Assembly: GCA_019400425.1 (NCBI GenBank)
Contig: JAFREE010000046.1
Location: 62,001 to 126,000 of the forward strand
DNA length: 64,000 nt
Direction: 5' to 3'
From: Hymenochaete sp. R1
Taxonomy: Eukaryota > Basidiomycota > Agaricomycetes > Hymenochaetales > Hymenochaetaceae
In this document: positions 36,436 to 49,947 of the stretch, one piece after another
Position numbering within the stretch: the stretch's first letter is position 1
Layout: every line of letters starts with the position of its first letter
The notes under the pieces: model-generated
What the model was told of the DNA's origin: nothing
Databases searched by the model: none
What the model saw: only the letters and a program-made list of their open reading frames with translations
Program-made: the position numbers and the translations under genes

Positions 36436-39400
36436 ATGGCTACTCCCAAACCGACTTGGACGCCCCCGGCATACCCGGCCTCCCGCAAGACTGATACAGT
36501 GAATGTTTATAAGAGCGAAAAGCACGGGGAGGTGCGCGTTCCAGATCCGTTCGACTGGCTCGAGGAACACAGTCAGGAGACAGATGCTTGGACGACCGCG
36601 CAAGCGGACCTGACGCGTCAGTTCCTTGACCAGAATCCTCACCGGGAGGACCTGGAAAAGGAGCTCAGGGCAAACTTTGATTTTGAAAAGGTCAGACCCC
36701 CATCTGAACTCATAAGTCAGCTCATGGACTTTGAACATCTGTCCAGTTCTCTCGTCCCGTCCAGAAGAAAGACGGCCGGTGGTACTGGTCATATAACAGC
36801 GGCCTTCAGGCTCAATCCGGTGAGTGCCTTATTTCCTTTCTCCTCATGCACCGCATGAGGTAAATCCCGTCTTTGTCTCTCCTATCTGAATATGCTTGAC
36901 TCCGAATACCAGTCTTCTATCGGTCGAAAGGCTCATCACTTCCTCTCGTATCCGACCAGTCGGGCCCTGAACGAGACGGCGAGATCTTTTTTGACGTAAG
37001 CCAACGAGAGAGATCGCTGACTTGTATGAAGGAATGACTGACGTGGTTTTCTCCACCTGACAGCAAAATTTAATCACGGATGACGGAACCGGAGCACTTG
37101 CTACCTCCGCATTCTCAGAGGATGGCAAATTTTTTGCTTACGGAGTTTCACTTTCGGTACGTTTACTGCCTCTCGCGGTTCATTGCTACGCGTAATGCAG
37201 CGCTGAGGAACGTGATTTCCACCCCTTGTTCATTAGGGCAGCGATTTCTGTACGATCTACGTTCGAAGTACAGATTCGCCATTCGTCGACAAGGCTCAAC
37301 GAGATATTGCCTCCGACACGGGGCGCCTCCGCGATGAGCTCCGGTTCGTCAAGTTTTCGTCGATCACATGGACGAAGGACTCGAAGGGTTTCTTTTATCA
37401 AGTACGCCATCTCTTCGGTTTTTTGCATGTACGGCTTGCGGCAGTGTAATGTGTACTGATCAGAGCGGCGATAGCGCATGCCTTCTCGAGCCTCGCACGG
37501 TGCGGATGCATCCAATGACACGCCCGGTATCGAGACCGATAAAGATGAAAATGCAATGCTAATGTATCATCGCATCGGGACACCACAAGGTGCGTAACTC
37601 GCCTTATCTTATTACCTTGACGGCAGCGGGACCAAAAGCACGAGCATTCATGCAAAAATTTCAGAGGAGGATGTCCTCTTGATGAAAAATCCCGAACACC
37701 CCGAATGGATGTGGGGAGCAGACGTATCGCTCGACGGAAACTACCTCTCGCTATACACTACGAAGGACACATCGAGGGTGCGATAATTTTTTTGTATACC
37801 TCGACAGCAGAGACCGAGTTTGTCCGTCACGTATCTTTAGAAAGTGAACTTGTGGGTGGCCGATTTGAGGGAAAAGGAAATTGGGCTTAATATGAAGTGG
37901 GTCAAAGTCGTTAATGACTTCGACGCTGCATATCATATGTAAGGACCATGTTCATCTTTAAACCGCCTTTCCCCTCAAAAGTAACCTCCGCACCCAGTAT
38001 CGGAAATGACGGGTCCAAACTGTACCTGACGACGAACAAAGACGCTTCCCAGTTCAAAGTTATCACAATTGACCTTTTGGATCCGTCTCTCGCGCAAAAG
38101 GACCTTATTCCTGAAGATAAAGACGCAAAGCTCGAGAGCGCAGACATGGTCAACGACAAGTACCTTGCCTTGGTATACAAACGGAACGTGCGTCCTCCCG
38201 CGTATAACAAACATCTTCAAGTGGCTCTGAATTAACTCCACAATTCCGCTCTATTGTAGGTGAAAGACGAGCTCTATCTTTACGACACGACAGGAAAGAA
38301 ACTCCAGCGCCTCGCGACCGACTTTGTCGGAAAGATCGATGTGACGGCCCGCCGAGACCAAAATTGGCTATTCGCGACTCTCAGCGGGTTTACCACGCCC
38401 TGTACCCTCGCCCGATACGACTTTACGGAATCGAAAGAAGCCGAGAAATGGAGCGTGTATCGATCGACCAAATTAAAAGGATTGGATCCGAACGACTTTA
38501 CGGCAGAGCAGGTTTGGTACGAGAGTCATGACGGGACGAAAGTGCCGATGTTCGTCGTTCGGCACAAGTTGACGCCTACGGACGGGACAGCACCGGCGTT
38601 GCAATACGGTAAGAGAGGAGATATTGTTTCGTTGTACCTTGGTAGCAGCTTACGTCGTAACAGGTTATGGCGGCTTCTCCATCTCCATCAATCCATTCTT
38701 CAGCGTCAACTTCATGACGTTCCTCAAACACTACCGCGCAGTCATGGCAGTCCCAAATATCCGAGGAGGTAAGGGTTCATCGGTCCGGCTTTTGCGTGTC
38801 TATGGTGTACTTACTGCGGGTGACGTGCTTTAGGGGGCGAATTCGGAGAAGAGTGGCACCTGGCTGGCACAAAGGAGCGCAAGGTTTGCACAATTGTGCG
38901 GGTTTTCACCGGGCCGAATGACTAACCGGTAGTCCAGATGAATGTTTTCCTCGACTTCATCGCTGCTACGTCAGTCATTCGAACTTACGTTTACGATTGT
39001 AATGCTAACGGTTTTCCGATACTCTAGTCAATACCTAAAGGACAATAAGATTGCCTCGCCCGACCATATCGCCATAAACGGTGGCTCTAACGGAGGTGAG
39101 TTTCCACTCTTGCTCCCACCCTGACTCGCGAAGTGTTGGCTGAACATGATTCTCCAGGGCTCCTCGTTGCCGCCTGCGAGAACATTGCCCCGGAAGGTAC
39201 TTTCGGCGCTGTACTTGCCGATGTTGGCGTTCTCGACATGTTGAAAGTGAGCGCCCGATCGTGACCATCCCACACAAGACAATCGACCTCACTCACACTG
39301 ACGCGTTTCCCAGTTCCACAAATTCACTTGTGGAAAGGCGTGGACTTCAGACTACGGCGATCCTGACGACGCTCACGATTTCGATTTCATCTATCCTTAT

Positions 39401-39837
39401 TCCCCGCTTCATAACATACCCAAGAACGTAACTCTACCGCCAACGATGCTTCTCACCGCCGACCGTAAGTGTTCCTGCTTTTTGATCAACCATGCATCCT
39501 CTGGGTATTTCGTTTACACGCTGCGAGCTTACTGAGCAAACGATTATCAGATGACGACCGCGTGGTACCGCTTCACTCCTTCAAACATGCTGCTGCGTTG
39601 CAGCAGACCCTGCCGAACAACAAATACCCTCTTCTCATCCGTGTGGATAAGAAGGCAGGACACGGAGCGGGTAAGAACACGGAGATGAGGTTCGTCGATT
39701 TACCCCTTTGTATCCGCTTTTTTGTATTGAAAGTTCCCTCTTTTCCTCTTTCTCTTTACGCGCTTAGAATCAAGGAGGCTGCGGATAAACTAGGATTCGT
39801 CGCTCAAACCTTGGGCTTAAAGTGGCACGCATCGTAA
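36436..39837 (+). CDS. Prolyl oligopeptidase (peptidase family S9A)
   Basis: Cytosolic serine peptidase that cleaves short peptides after proline. The start MATPKPTWTPPAYPASRKTD and the following HGEVRVPDPFDWLEEH are classic. Many short exons follow (36436-36690, 36747-36819 and so on), giving the propeller segments GRWYWSYNSGLQAQS, FCTIYVRSTDSPF and IIGNDGSKLYLTTNKDA. The catalytic part carries GYGGFSISINPFFS, the serine motif GGSNGG, the aspartate in DHDDRVVP and the histidine in KKAGHGAGKN, so the triad is intact. It resembles the housekeeping POP of mushrooms. A related copy makes cyclic peptides in some species, but no precursor-peptide gene is visible here. Confidence 0.93.
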
Positions 39838-40362
39838 GACCCCTTCACAACGGATTTCTTTCTTTTCTAGCAGTATCGAACCAGACCTTCGTTACGGACG
39901 TTTTAATTGACCAATGGACATTGATTAACCAATTTGACATCTACACAAAAATCACACCCTGGGGTTTCCGTTCGTCTCGTCTCGTCGTCTGCCTCCGCAC
40001 CCCTTTAAGGATAAAGGATAAATCCGGACAAATCGACAAATCGAAGCTTAAACTCTATCAGAGGTTTAACAAATAGCCGTGGGTCCGGAAGCTCGGTCGG
40101 GACTATTCCTTAATAACGATGTCAACAAGCAGACGGATGGAAAGGCGTCGACAGCTTGCTGGTTTGTGAGATGCTTTCCCCCTCGAGCTCGAGCTAAGTT
40201 CCCGCGTCCAATCCTCCTCTTCAAGATCTGGCGCTAGAGTAATCCTTCTCCTATCGCGGAGGTCGGTCCGCCTTTACCAGTCTTGGATGCTGCGATAATT
40301 CAACCCTCGCTTCCGTATTCACAAGCCGGGATGCGTCTCGTAACTGCTATGACCTAGGATGT
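39838..40362. other. Convergent intergenic region
   Basis: 525 bp between two stop codons; no gene supported. Confidence 0.5.
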
Positions 40363-42065
40363 CTAAAAGGCAAAGAGTGATTGTGGTGCGGGTCCATCTG
40401 GAAGGAAAGTCGCAATTTCAACTGGTGTCCGAACATGACATTCTCTTCCAGATGGTATAAACCCAGGAGCGTTAAATGCCTTGACCAACACCTCATACTA
40501 GTGAAAGAAGAACAAGTCAAGACGTATTACAAACGTGCAATAAGAAGGATATCCCACGTTTGTTTCTATTCGACCGAAAGAAAAGGACGGAGACGTCGTC
40601 GCGGGTATCGGTATTTCGCCTTGTATAAGCCTCCTGTTATTTAACGGCGGCCGCGGAGAGTGGGCCCAGGCTCCCTCGCCGATGATCTTGTCTTGACCTT
40701 CTAGACCGAGTTCGCCGCCTCCCTTTGACCGCAGTATCAAGCTTCGTTTGAGAAGGATCCGTGGTGCTGAGGAACTCGACAGCAACTCAAGAAGATTCGG
40801 ATTGTCACACGCTATAAGGAGGGCACACGAGATGAACGACCCCCTGGTGTAGCATAACTAGGCCCAAATTGATAGAAGTCAGTACGGGAGAATACAGCAG
40901 GTTTTCGGTCTAGAAGTGACTTACCGGAAGCGCGAGTGCGAGCTAAGGGCGTGGGATAGATGCTTCGGTGTGAGTGTAAAGTATTTATGAGATAAGAAAG
41001 GTATTGAACCCACGGTGCAGTAAAATGAAACGGAAGCCCTGTGGAAGGTCCCTCGCATCTCAATCTCGGGAAGGACACGCCAACCATCCGGGTCCGAATC
41101 AAAGCACGGGGCCGGAAGAAGCTTCTGGTACGCAAGCTGCCTTAATATTGACGGATGGTCAGGCTGTGACCCGGTCATATAGTTGATTGGGATCGAAAGG
41201 CTTTGCGGAGAAGTGTGAGACTGACTGATCAATTCACATCTATAGGATAAGATGATGGCACACCTGCTACCCACTCGGAAGCTCGGCCGCTTTATTCGTA
41301 CAACCAGCTCATAGCCGATACGAGCGCTGCCTTCCGAGTGCTTCTGACGCAGAGAAGGTGGGAGCCTCGTCCCGCTGACGTTCCCATGGCCGAGCTTCCT
41401 TTCCTGTTTCTCTGACATCTCCAGAGCCCCAGGGAGGTCAATCTTGAAGCTCCAAGAGTATTTCCCGTGCAACCTGCTGCAGTGGGTCGAACTCTGAACC
41501 ATGAAATCGTCGTCTGTTCGAGAAGGATCGCCCATGGAGCTATCCCACAATGTTTCTGAGATGTGCATGAACGTCTTGGATTCGAAGCCCGGGATGACAT
41601 AGTACCCGTCGACCTATATGCGGTCACCGCGTTGTTGAGTCATTCCCCCCACTATTATTGGATTTTGACACTGACCGAGACCATGACCGCACGAATCCTG
41701 TCCGGAGTTCGTAGACTAAGATCCACGGAGCCCGAGATCGACTGACCCTCTGCGTAAGCCGGGTGTTCGGCCGAAGATGAAGCCCAGCTGTGTAGATGCA
41801 CCGACATGAAAGGGTAGCCACTGGAAGACCGAAGATGGAAGAGGTGCGCGGCGGGAGGGATTGAGCTGCTAGAAGAGCTGGAGTGGTGGTGACTAGAAGT
41901 CATCATGGTCCTGTCAAATTCCGCAGTGTAATCGACAGGAGACCATACGCGTTCGTCACTGCCAGAAGATGTTGGCGGATGACTGGACGCGAAAGGATGG
42001 GCTACTGAACGCGTCGAATCTTGTGACATGCTGCCCAAGAGCTCGAGGTTAGCGGACATGGACAT
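40363..42065 (-). CDS. Arrestin-like protein, copy 1
   Basis: 453 residues from exons 41676-42065, 41264-41613, 41032 (or 41014)-41200, 40925-40942, 40558-40857 and 40363-40497. After a Ser/His-rich N-terminal segment it shows the arrestin N-domain (GQSISGSVDLSL, HGKYSWSFKIDLPG, GYELVVRIKRP), a linker and the C-domain (LCYTRGSFIS, NLLELLSSSSAPRILLKR). Exon and domain order match the second arrestin-like gene at 57-59 kb. Alpha-arrestins recruit ubiquitin ligases to plasma-membrane transporters, but no PPxY motif was seen, so the role is open. Exon 4 is an 18-nt micro-exon (LALALP). The C-terminus is shorter than in copy 2. Confidence 0.78.
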
Positions 42066-43480
42066 GAGCCAAATCGAACAAACTAGTGACTAGTGCGGGG
42101 AGGGTGATGATGATGGTGGGAGGTGGATAAGAAGCCTGTCAAGGGGGGTTCAAGATCATTTTTAAACCCGAAACGAGTTCTGAGCGGGCTGCGGGGTGAG
42201 AGAGCAGGGAGGGAAGGCCTAAGGAGGGATTCATTTCGTCTTTTTTAGGTTCCGGGGCCAGCCTCGAGTGAAAAGAAAGCTTCGGTCACGGTCCAAGAAT
42301 TAATGCGGCCGGCAGTCGGCTACCTTTTTGCATCCTAAGTCCTCCTTCAGCGCGCCGCCCCGTTCGCGATCAGATATCTTTGTTCAAACAGCACTAGCAC
42401 TAGTAATCTGCTCGCTGAACGTGTTTGATATGATATTCATATGAGTTGGCGCCTCTGATGTCCTTCGAAGACACTTCGACAAATGTGAGAATCTGCCATA
42501 CACGGGCACCCACAAACTCGTCCACTCAGAAATCTCCCAGTTCCGTCCAATTCGGTCTGCTTGAGAGTGTGAGCTTCAGTGCTAGCTATGTGCTATGTCG
42601 AGATCTCTCAGCAGAACTCACATTTACAAATAAGAAGTCCAAGTTTGTGTATCAACCACGCTAGATCTTGAGAAGAACACGGTATCAGTTCGATAGCAAT
42701 ATATCGACTTTTTTTTGCTGCGCTTGATGCGGTGAAATGCCGTAAAGGAAGTAGACTTCCCGACATATCTGTTTGAATGGGAAACCCGAGTAAAGAACAT
42801 GTGTTGTCAAATCTATCGTGCGTGCGTGCACAATTTCGACAGGGAGGTGAGGTGAGGAACAAGACCCGCAGGGAAGGGACAGCATCGTGTTCGTGTTAGT
42901 GTTGTATATGATCGGCAGTCTACCATTCGGTGTAGTGCTAAGCGATGACAAAAAAAATAGGACATTTATTGGGGGTGTCCAACTTTATTCTCTCCGATTC
43001 AATGGATGGATTCAATTCAGGCTCGCGGTAGCCTACGGCTGGAGACTAGATACGGTATAAGTAAACGAGAAGCGGTCCGATCACGCTCCGTACTTGCACT
43101 TATAAAGGCAGCTGGAGTCCGATATTTGAAAGACAGAAAAGAAGAAAAGAGTACGAATTGAACTGACTTGCGATGAATAGTGCAGTCCTCCTGTTAAAGA
43201 CTACGCACAAATCGGTGAACCTATTTGGCCATACAATAGTCATGGGACAGTCGACAGAGTTCTTGATGGAGGGTCTCATGCCGATGACGGATGCGCCACA
43301 TTCCGGTATTCAAAGCTGATTCATTAAGATCTTGTGGCCATCAAAATATCGGGAGAAAGTGAAAAAAAAGTTATACGTCAGCGAGAGCAATTAGAGTCAT
43401 CGTTGTTCAATATACAGTGTAAATGCGGCGTCAAATCAACAATGCAAAGATGACAGAGAGATCTGCAGAACCCTTCGCTC
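42066..43480. other. Intergenic region
   Basis: About 1.4 kb between the arrestin-like start and the eIF2B delta stop. Short frames show no family motifs and no convincing splice chain. Confidence 0.45.
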
Positions 43481-45101
43481 CTAGACCACTTGTCTCCCCA
43501 AAGCCTGCGGTATTGAACTGATCGAGTTTGGTGGGACTATGCCCACCTCCGTAACGACCGCAGTGATATTTGCAGGTGGCGTTAAGTCGTACAACGGACT
43601 CAAGATTTCCAGATTAGGCCGTGGTTCCAGCGTGAGCCTGTCCTTCGGGATTACCTTCGGGAAAGCTGCAAGGTTAGCACCGATGCTCTCAACAGGCGCC
43701 AACTCGTTCTTCGTAAAGCCATCGAGGATGATGGTTTCTGTGAACTTGTACGTTTCACAGCAGGTAAGGACCGGGACGCCGTTCTTCTTGGCCAGCATCG
43801 CGACAAGGGCAGTACCCGCCCGAGAGTAGATGGCGCCATCGGCATGCAGCGAGTGAGCACCGAGAAGAACGGTGCTGACTTCCGTGATGACGGATCCGAG
43901 GGCGGGGAGAAGGAGGTAGGTGCAGGGTATGTCGGCGTCTGAGAGGACGGAGAGGAGATGCTTGCCCTCCAGCATGGGTCGCGAATCGACGACGATAACA
44001 GAGAATTGTTTCCGGTCCTCACGGGCTCGCAGAAGAACTTTCTCCACTACTGATGATCTAAAATGAGATGATCAGGACGAGAATGGGACGGGAAAAGCCG
44101 TTGATTCCTCACCGCGCATATGTGAGAATGACGTCTCCATTCTTGATTTTTTGCCCGGCAGTGTCCTGGATGACTTGATCTGCGATGATTATACGATCTC
44201 GGACGTAGTTGTCAATTTTTCGACATAACAGATCTTTGGTCTGGTAGTGGTAGGTATTAAATTTTACGAAGAGACAATAATCAAGCTCTTACATCTTGTT
44301 CAGGCATATCGATGTCGGAGTTACTGATTTCGAGCTTAAGCTGCCTAATGGCATTTCCCATTGTGATAGCCATGGGACGAGAAGACACGAGGTGGTTGAT
44401 TTGCGGATTGAGGTGCGTCATAAGGTGTCGTGAAAGGGTAGTGTTCGGAGGTGTAGAATAATCTTGTATGACCTGCGTTTGAGGTTGGGTAAATACCATA
44501 TAGGAGCAATCTTAGGATATATACGTACCGTTTTAAACGCATTCAAAGTTGCTATACACCTCGCATTTGCACCCGTGATTTTGAAGTTTGAAAATTGTAG
44601 ACCCAGACGTACAATAGCAGGATGGATTTCCCCTTTCAAGTTCGTAGGTGGTTTAGGTTGGCCGAAATGTGAAAATATACGGAGTCCTCGCGTGGACGAA
44701 TTGTCGTTTTCGCCGTGGGTCGACTCGCGTGTGTCCCTGCCGGCTCGTGAACCCGCCAGCGCAGCTCTCGAAGGAGGCTCACCACCAGAACTGGTGGGCC
44801 TTCGAGGCCTTCCTTGCTGTCCGCTGGCAGGAGAACCACCAGTAGGCTTCTCGGCGGCCTTTCCTTTGACGCCACCCTTCTCGCCCACAACATTCGCTGC
44901 GTCCTGTGCAGCTTTTTTGTTCGCGCGTTGTCTCTCCTGAAGCTCTCTCCTCTGAGCCTTGGTCATGTTTTTGGGGTTTGGTTTGTCTGCTAGTTTTTCA
45001 GCTGCTTGTCCAGCGGGCGTGGCGATACTTTTGTGAGCTGAACTACTGGGCCCTGCCGCCCCTGGAGGTATACGCCCCGACTCTACGATTGGTGCTGCCA
45101 T
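43481..45101 (-). CDS. GCD2: Translation initiation factor eIF2B subunit delta
   Basis: Regulatory subunit of the guanine nucleotide exchange factor for eIF2, with eIF2B alpha and beta part of the stress-sensing core. Four exons (44529-45101, 44293-44472, 44113-44240, 43481-44057) give 485 residues. The N-terminal third is a Lys/Glu/Ala-rich charged region with MTKAQRRELQERQRANKKAA. The conserved core includes HPAIVRLGLQFSNFKITGAN, VSSRPMAITMGNAIRQLK, IKNGDVILTYARSSVVEKVL, VVDSRPMLEGK, LGAHSLHADGAIYSRAGTAL and the end VTEVGIVPPNSI. It is divergent from RAT1 with 353 bp between starts. Confidence 0.94.
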
Positions 45102-45454
45102 CGATAAATCTATTTTTGTAGATTCGTAGTTTATAACGTAGGGTTGAGTAGTGATTGTGTCGAGCAGCCTTGAGTAACGGGTGTTAGAACTTAGAGGTAG
45201 TCGTGGTGGTGAGTCATAATTCGAGTACGAAGTCTGTATGCGCGGATGAATGCCGTGCTGAGCGTGGGAACCCGACGAATAAGCAGCGACGCATGCAAAC
45301 CGCACCCGATTCTATCTTCGCCATTGTCCACGAAGGCGAAGACGGCGACAACGAGCACGGATATCTTTATTCATACACTTGTGGAACTTAGTGACTATAC
45401 TGCTCTCTCGCATAACTTATCCGGTTTCTGTATTTTTTTCTCGCTGTTCTAGAC
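45102..45454. promoter_or_regulatory. Divergent promoter, eIF2B delta/RAT1
   Basis: 353 bp between divergent start codons of two essential RNA/translation genes; a shared promoter is likely. Confidence 0.45.
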
Positions 45455-48400
45455 ATGGTGCGTTCGCTCCAACTATATCCTCATGCAATGACTGACACTG
45501 ACGTCGAACTTTCTTCTTCTTCTTGCAGGGTGTTCCAGCGCTTTTCAGATGGTTGAGCAAGAAATACCCCAAAATTGGTGCGTCCAATGAGTTATAGGTT
45601 CTTATGATGTCTTGACAGTCTTGGAATTTGAAGTTCTGCCTGTTGTTGAGGAGGAAGAGAAGAAAGTCGACGACCAAGACGGTAACGAAATCCCGATACC
45701 CATAGAGTACAATGGCCCCAATCCTAATGGACTCGAGTTCGACAACCTTTACCTGGATATGAATGGCATTGTTCATCCGTGTACGCACCCAGAAGGCAAG
45801 CCGGCGCCTGAAACGGAGGAAGAAATGATGTTGGAAATTTTTGAGTACACGGAACGAATCGTGAATATGGTTAGGCCTAGGAAAGTCCTTATGATGGCGA
45901 TAGGTAAATCTTTGCTTTTGTCGCGATGGATCTTGCCTGATATTTTGGTTCAAAGATGGTGTTGCTCCTCGGGCCAAAATGAATCAGCAACGGTCGCGCC
46001 GTTTTCGGGCTGCTCAGGAAGCAAAAGACAAGGAAGTAGCTCGTCAAGAGTCTCTTCTTCTGTGGGAATGTGCGTATCATTCCTTTGACACCCAGGAAGG
46101 TATTGAATAGATACATCGTAGCGATGGGGAAATCCATTACTGATGACATGAAGAGCAAGAAAGCTTGGGATTCAAACGCTATCACGCCGGGCACGCCATT
46201 CATGGATCTCCTTGCACAATCGCTAAGGTATTGGGTGGTTCAAAAGATGAATACGGATCCGGGATGGAAGAACCTTGAGGTCATAATCTCCGACGCAAAT
46301 GTGCCGGGAGAGGGGGAGCACAAAATCATGGATTATATTCGTAGGCAGCGAGTCAATGCTGGGCATGACCCAAATACCCGGCATGTTATTTATGGTCTGG
46401 TATGTTAATTTTTTGTACGCCTAACTCTACACTTGTACTTATGAATGCATTTTTTTGTTTAGGATGCGGACCTTATCATGTTGTCACTTGCTACGCATGA
46501 ACCACATTTTCGTGTTCTACGAGAAGATGTATTCTTTCAGGATACGAGTCCGACTGCATGCCGTATCTGTGGCCAGGAAGGTCATTACGCAGCTAATTGT
46601 ACCGGAGAAAAAAAAGTCAAAGCAGATGAACATGATGTCAAGACAGCTTCGCCAGTTAAAAAGCCCTTCATTTTCCTCGACGTTTCCATCCTCCGTGAAT
46701 ACCTTGAAATTGAGCTAGACGTGCCCAATACTCCCTTCCACTTCGACATCGAACGTGCCATTGATGACTGGGTGTTGCTCATTTTCTTCGTCGGCAACGA
46801 TTTCCTTCCTCATCTCCCCTCACTCGAAATCCGTGAAGGTGCTATCGACACTCTGCTTAAGATCTGGAAAGACGAACTACCGCGAATGGGCGGGTACGTG
46901 ACGAATAATGGAGAACTTGAATATCCTCGCATAGAGATCATTCTCGAAGGTCTTGCAAGGCGTGAAGACGATATCTTCAGACGTCGGAAAGAAGGTCCGC
47001 TGGACTCTTTGCTCGAATCCGTAAAGATCATTCATTTTGACAATTCATTTTATTCATGATTGTAGCCGAGGAAAGGCAAGATCAGAATGCTAAACGCAGA
47101 AAAATTGAAGCACAGGCTCGCCAGGACTCTGCAGTAGTTGAGGTCAAGCCGTCTGTCTTCCAGCAATCTCCTGTCACACCGACTTCTGCACAAAGTAGAC
47201 AATTTCACTCTTTACCTCCTAAACCATCCTTCGACACTTTCGAAGCTAACGCTGCTGCATTGGGCTTTGGCGCCCCACAGTCACCTGAAGTGTCTAAGAC
47301 GGATGCATTAGCCGCCATACAGGGATCTGACAGTGAGTGGCTCACAAAGCGCCGCGAGATTCGAATGGCAAATCTCAGTGCGGCGGAGATGCTGAAGGCA
47401 GAAATGATGAGCGCCGTACCGGTCAGTGCCAAGGCTCGTCAGAAAGAACTTGAGGAGAAAAGACAGGCTGCGATCCGCGAGGCATCTGCGCAGGCGGCTG
47501 CTCTCCTGGCCGGTGGGCAACCACCTTCCGCCGCAGGAGGTGGAGATGTCCAGATGGAAAAGACTCTCTCACCCACTCCTCCGACTACTGTAAGCGGGGA
47601 TGCAAACCAACCTGCAACTGAATCAAAGCAATTAGACGAGCCCGCAGCGACCCCCTTGATCGTCGAGAATGCGAACAAAGAGCAGGAGTCGCCGCAAGGA
47701 GTCAAGAGGAAAATAGATGAGATCGAAGCGGATGCAGATGCTGAAGGTGTCGATGACGAGAACGACCTTGCCGTGGATGAGGATGGGACGACAACAAGCG
47801 GTGACGAAAACTCGGGGTTGGCGCTCAAGATAAATCCTGATGGCAGTGTGGAACAAGAGGACAGGGTTCGGTATGTGTATTTGGCTTGCATCTTTTGGCG
47901 TTGTGTAAGCAAATACTTATCATGGAATGATAGGTTATACGAACCTGGTTACAAAGAGCGTTACTATAGGCAGAAGTTTGGGGTGGAATTAAGCGATATT
48001 GAGGTCAGGAAAAAGTGAGTGTTTGCAGATATCTTGAAATGACTTTGTCTCTAATAAACATTAGGATTACAACGCATTACATCGAAGGAATGGCCTGGGT
48101 TTTAAAATACTATTTTCAAGGAGTGAGCAATGTTGATGTCTCAGGCTATCGGATAAGACTAATTTACGTTTAGGTGCCATCATGGACTTGGTATTATCCA
48201 TTCCATTTCGCACCATTTGCAGCAGACTTCGAAGAAGTAACGAAGATGAACATCCAGTTCAATCTTGGACAACCATTTAAACCATTTGAGCAGTTGATGG
48301 GTGTCTTTCCCCCAGCTAGGCACGTACTCCATGATTTCAATCCTATTTACTTTTAAATTTACTGGTTCATACAGTCGTCATCATATTCCTGCTGTCTTTC

Positions 48401-49654
48401 AGAACCTTATGACCGAAAGTGAATCTCCCATTATCGACTTTTATCCAGAGTCATTTGAGGTAGATATGAATGGAAAGAAGATGGCGTGGCAAGGAGTAGC
48501 GCTTCTGCCTTTCATCGATGAGACTCGCCTTCTCGAGGCTATGGCTACCCGATACGACGGACTTGACGAGGAAGAGAAACGGAGGAACATGTGGGGCAGC
48601 AACTCGCTGTTCGTTGCTGACGAACACCCTTTATTTCCCCAAGTTGAGAGCTTATATGCGAAGCGCAAAGACAACAATGTATGTGAACCAAAGGCTGTAT
48701 TTGTTTTGAGGGCGATTACTAACATTGACACAGCCCATTCCAATTGACCCTAAACTCAGCAATGGCATGAATGGCAGCTTGCTTCCCGACCCGAACTGTC
48801 TTCCTGGATCGACATATGAAAGCCCGCTGACAAGCCAAGGCCTTTCCGACATCTCGGGCGATTGTTCCCTCGCTGCACTTTATTTCTACCCAAAGCAACT
48901 AAAACCCCATCGTTCAGTCTTATTGTCTGGTGTACGTCATCCCTCACGCGTTCTCACTCAAGGCGACTACGAAGCGATCCGACGAGGCGGGCGCGGAAGG
49001 GGAAGAGGTCGCGATGCAGGGTTTCATTCTATCAACAACGGACGGGAGAACGCACGGGGCGGCCACCGAGGTGGATTTTACGGCAACGCACCACCTAGTT
49101 CTTACAACTCGTACAACGATAGAGGCAGGAATGGTGGGGGTTACGGCGGCTACGGGGGATATGGCGGCAACACCCGGGGATACAATGGAGGAGGTCAACC
49201 TCCACCGCGCGGACGGGCTGATAGTAACTCTAGGTACGGAGGACCTCCGCCGCGCTCTTATCCACCACCTCCGTTGGTGCAGGACTATGGTCGTTCGAAC
49301 GGATATTCCGGTGGCGGTGGGGACAACTATAGCAGAGGTACACCTCCGCATTATGGAGGGCAGGGTGATGGCTATGGGGGATATTCGGGACAATCATATT
49401 CTCAGAGCGGAGGATATAGGGCCGGGGGCCAAGGAGGTTATGGTGGTGATAGAGGCGGTGGAAGCGGTTATGGAGGATACGGTGGGGACACAGGCGGATA
49501 CAGGAATTATGGAGGTGGTGGAGGTTATGGTGACTACGAATCGGGGGGTAGTGGGTATAGCGGTGGTCAGCAAAACCACAGAGGCACGTACCGTGGATCG
49601 AGCCGAGGTGCTTCTAATTATAGCGGTCGAGGTCGTGGTTATGGGCGGTACTAA
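45455..49654 (+). CDS. RAT1: Nuclear 5'-3' exoribonuclease RAT1/XRN2
   Basis: Degrades RNA 5'-3' in the nucleus, acting in transcription termination and rRNA processing. Twelve exons sum to 1191 residues. Exon 1 (45455-45457) is just ATG; exon 2 from 45529 gives [16 protein letters not shown]. Catalytic-core motifs are [69 protein letters not shown] and [21 protein letters not shown] zinc knuckle (Cys276 to Cys289, [14 protein letters not shown]) and the XRN2-type block [20 protein letters not shown] follow. The C-terminus is Gly/Tyr/Arg-rich RGG/GGY sequence. Intron 48320-48374 has a GC donor. Confidence 0.95.
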
Positions 49655-49947
49655 TGCACTTACTCGTTTCTCATTGTTTCAAATTGTTAATAGTGCATGC
49701 GTTCTTCACCTTTCCTTACATGAAGATCAAGCGTTGAAGGACTTTTAGTCATGTCTTCTGCATAAGTTTTTTATTATACAAGTTTGAAATTTGGAAAGCA
49801 AAAGAAAGCACGCATTCTACCTATTGAACCACTATAATACATGTATGCTGCAGAAAGAGCAACGAGACAATCAGTTGTTCGCAAGATAAACCACAGAAAA
49901 GTAACGAGAAAGCAATTTATTATTACTGGTGATCTTTAAGTGTCCAT
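49655..49947. other. Short convergent spacer
   Basis: 293 bp between two stop codons; AT-rich, no gene. Confidence 0.5.

Noticed and set aside
36436..39837. POP gene as part of a cyclic-peptide toxin cluster
   Set aside because: The enzyme looks like the common housekeeping form and no precursor-peptide gene was found nearby.
40363..40860. Arrestin-like copy 1 as a truncated pseudogene
   Set aside because: After splicing, the C-domain is complete (LCYTRGSF through SLFAF) and in frame.
48930..49748. A 272-codon plus-strand frame and antisense frames over the RAT1 tail
   Set aside because: They are produced by the GGY/RGG repeats; the RAT1 frame fits the family and its splice sites.
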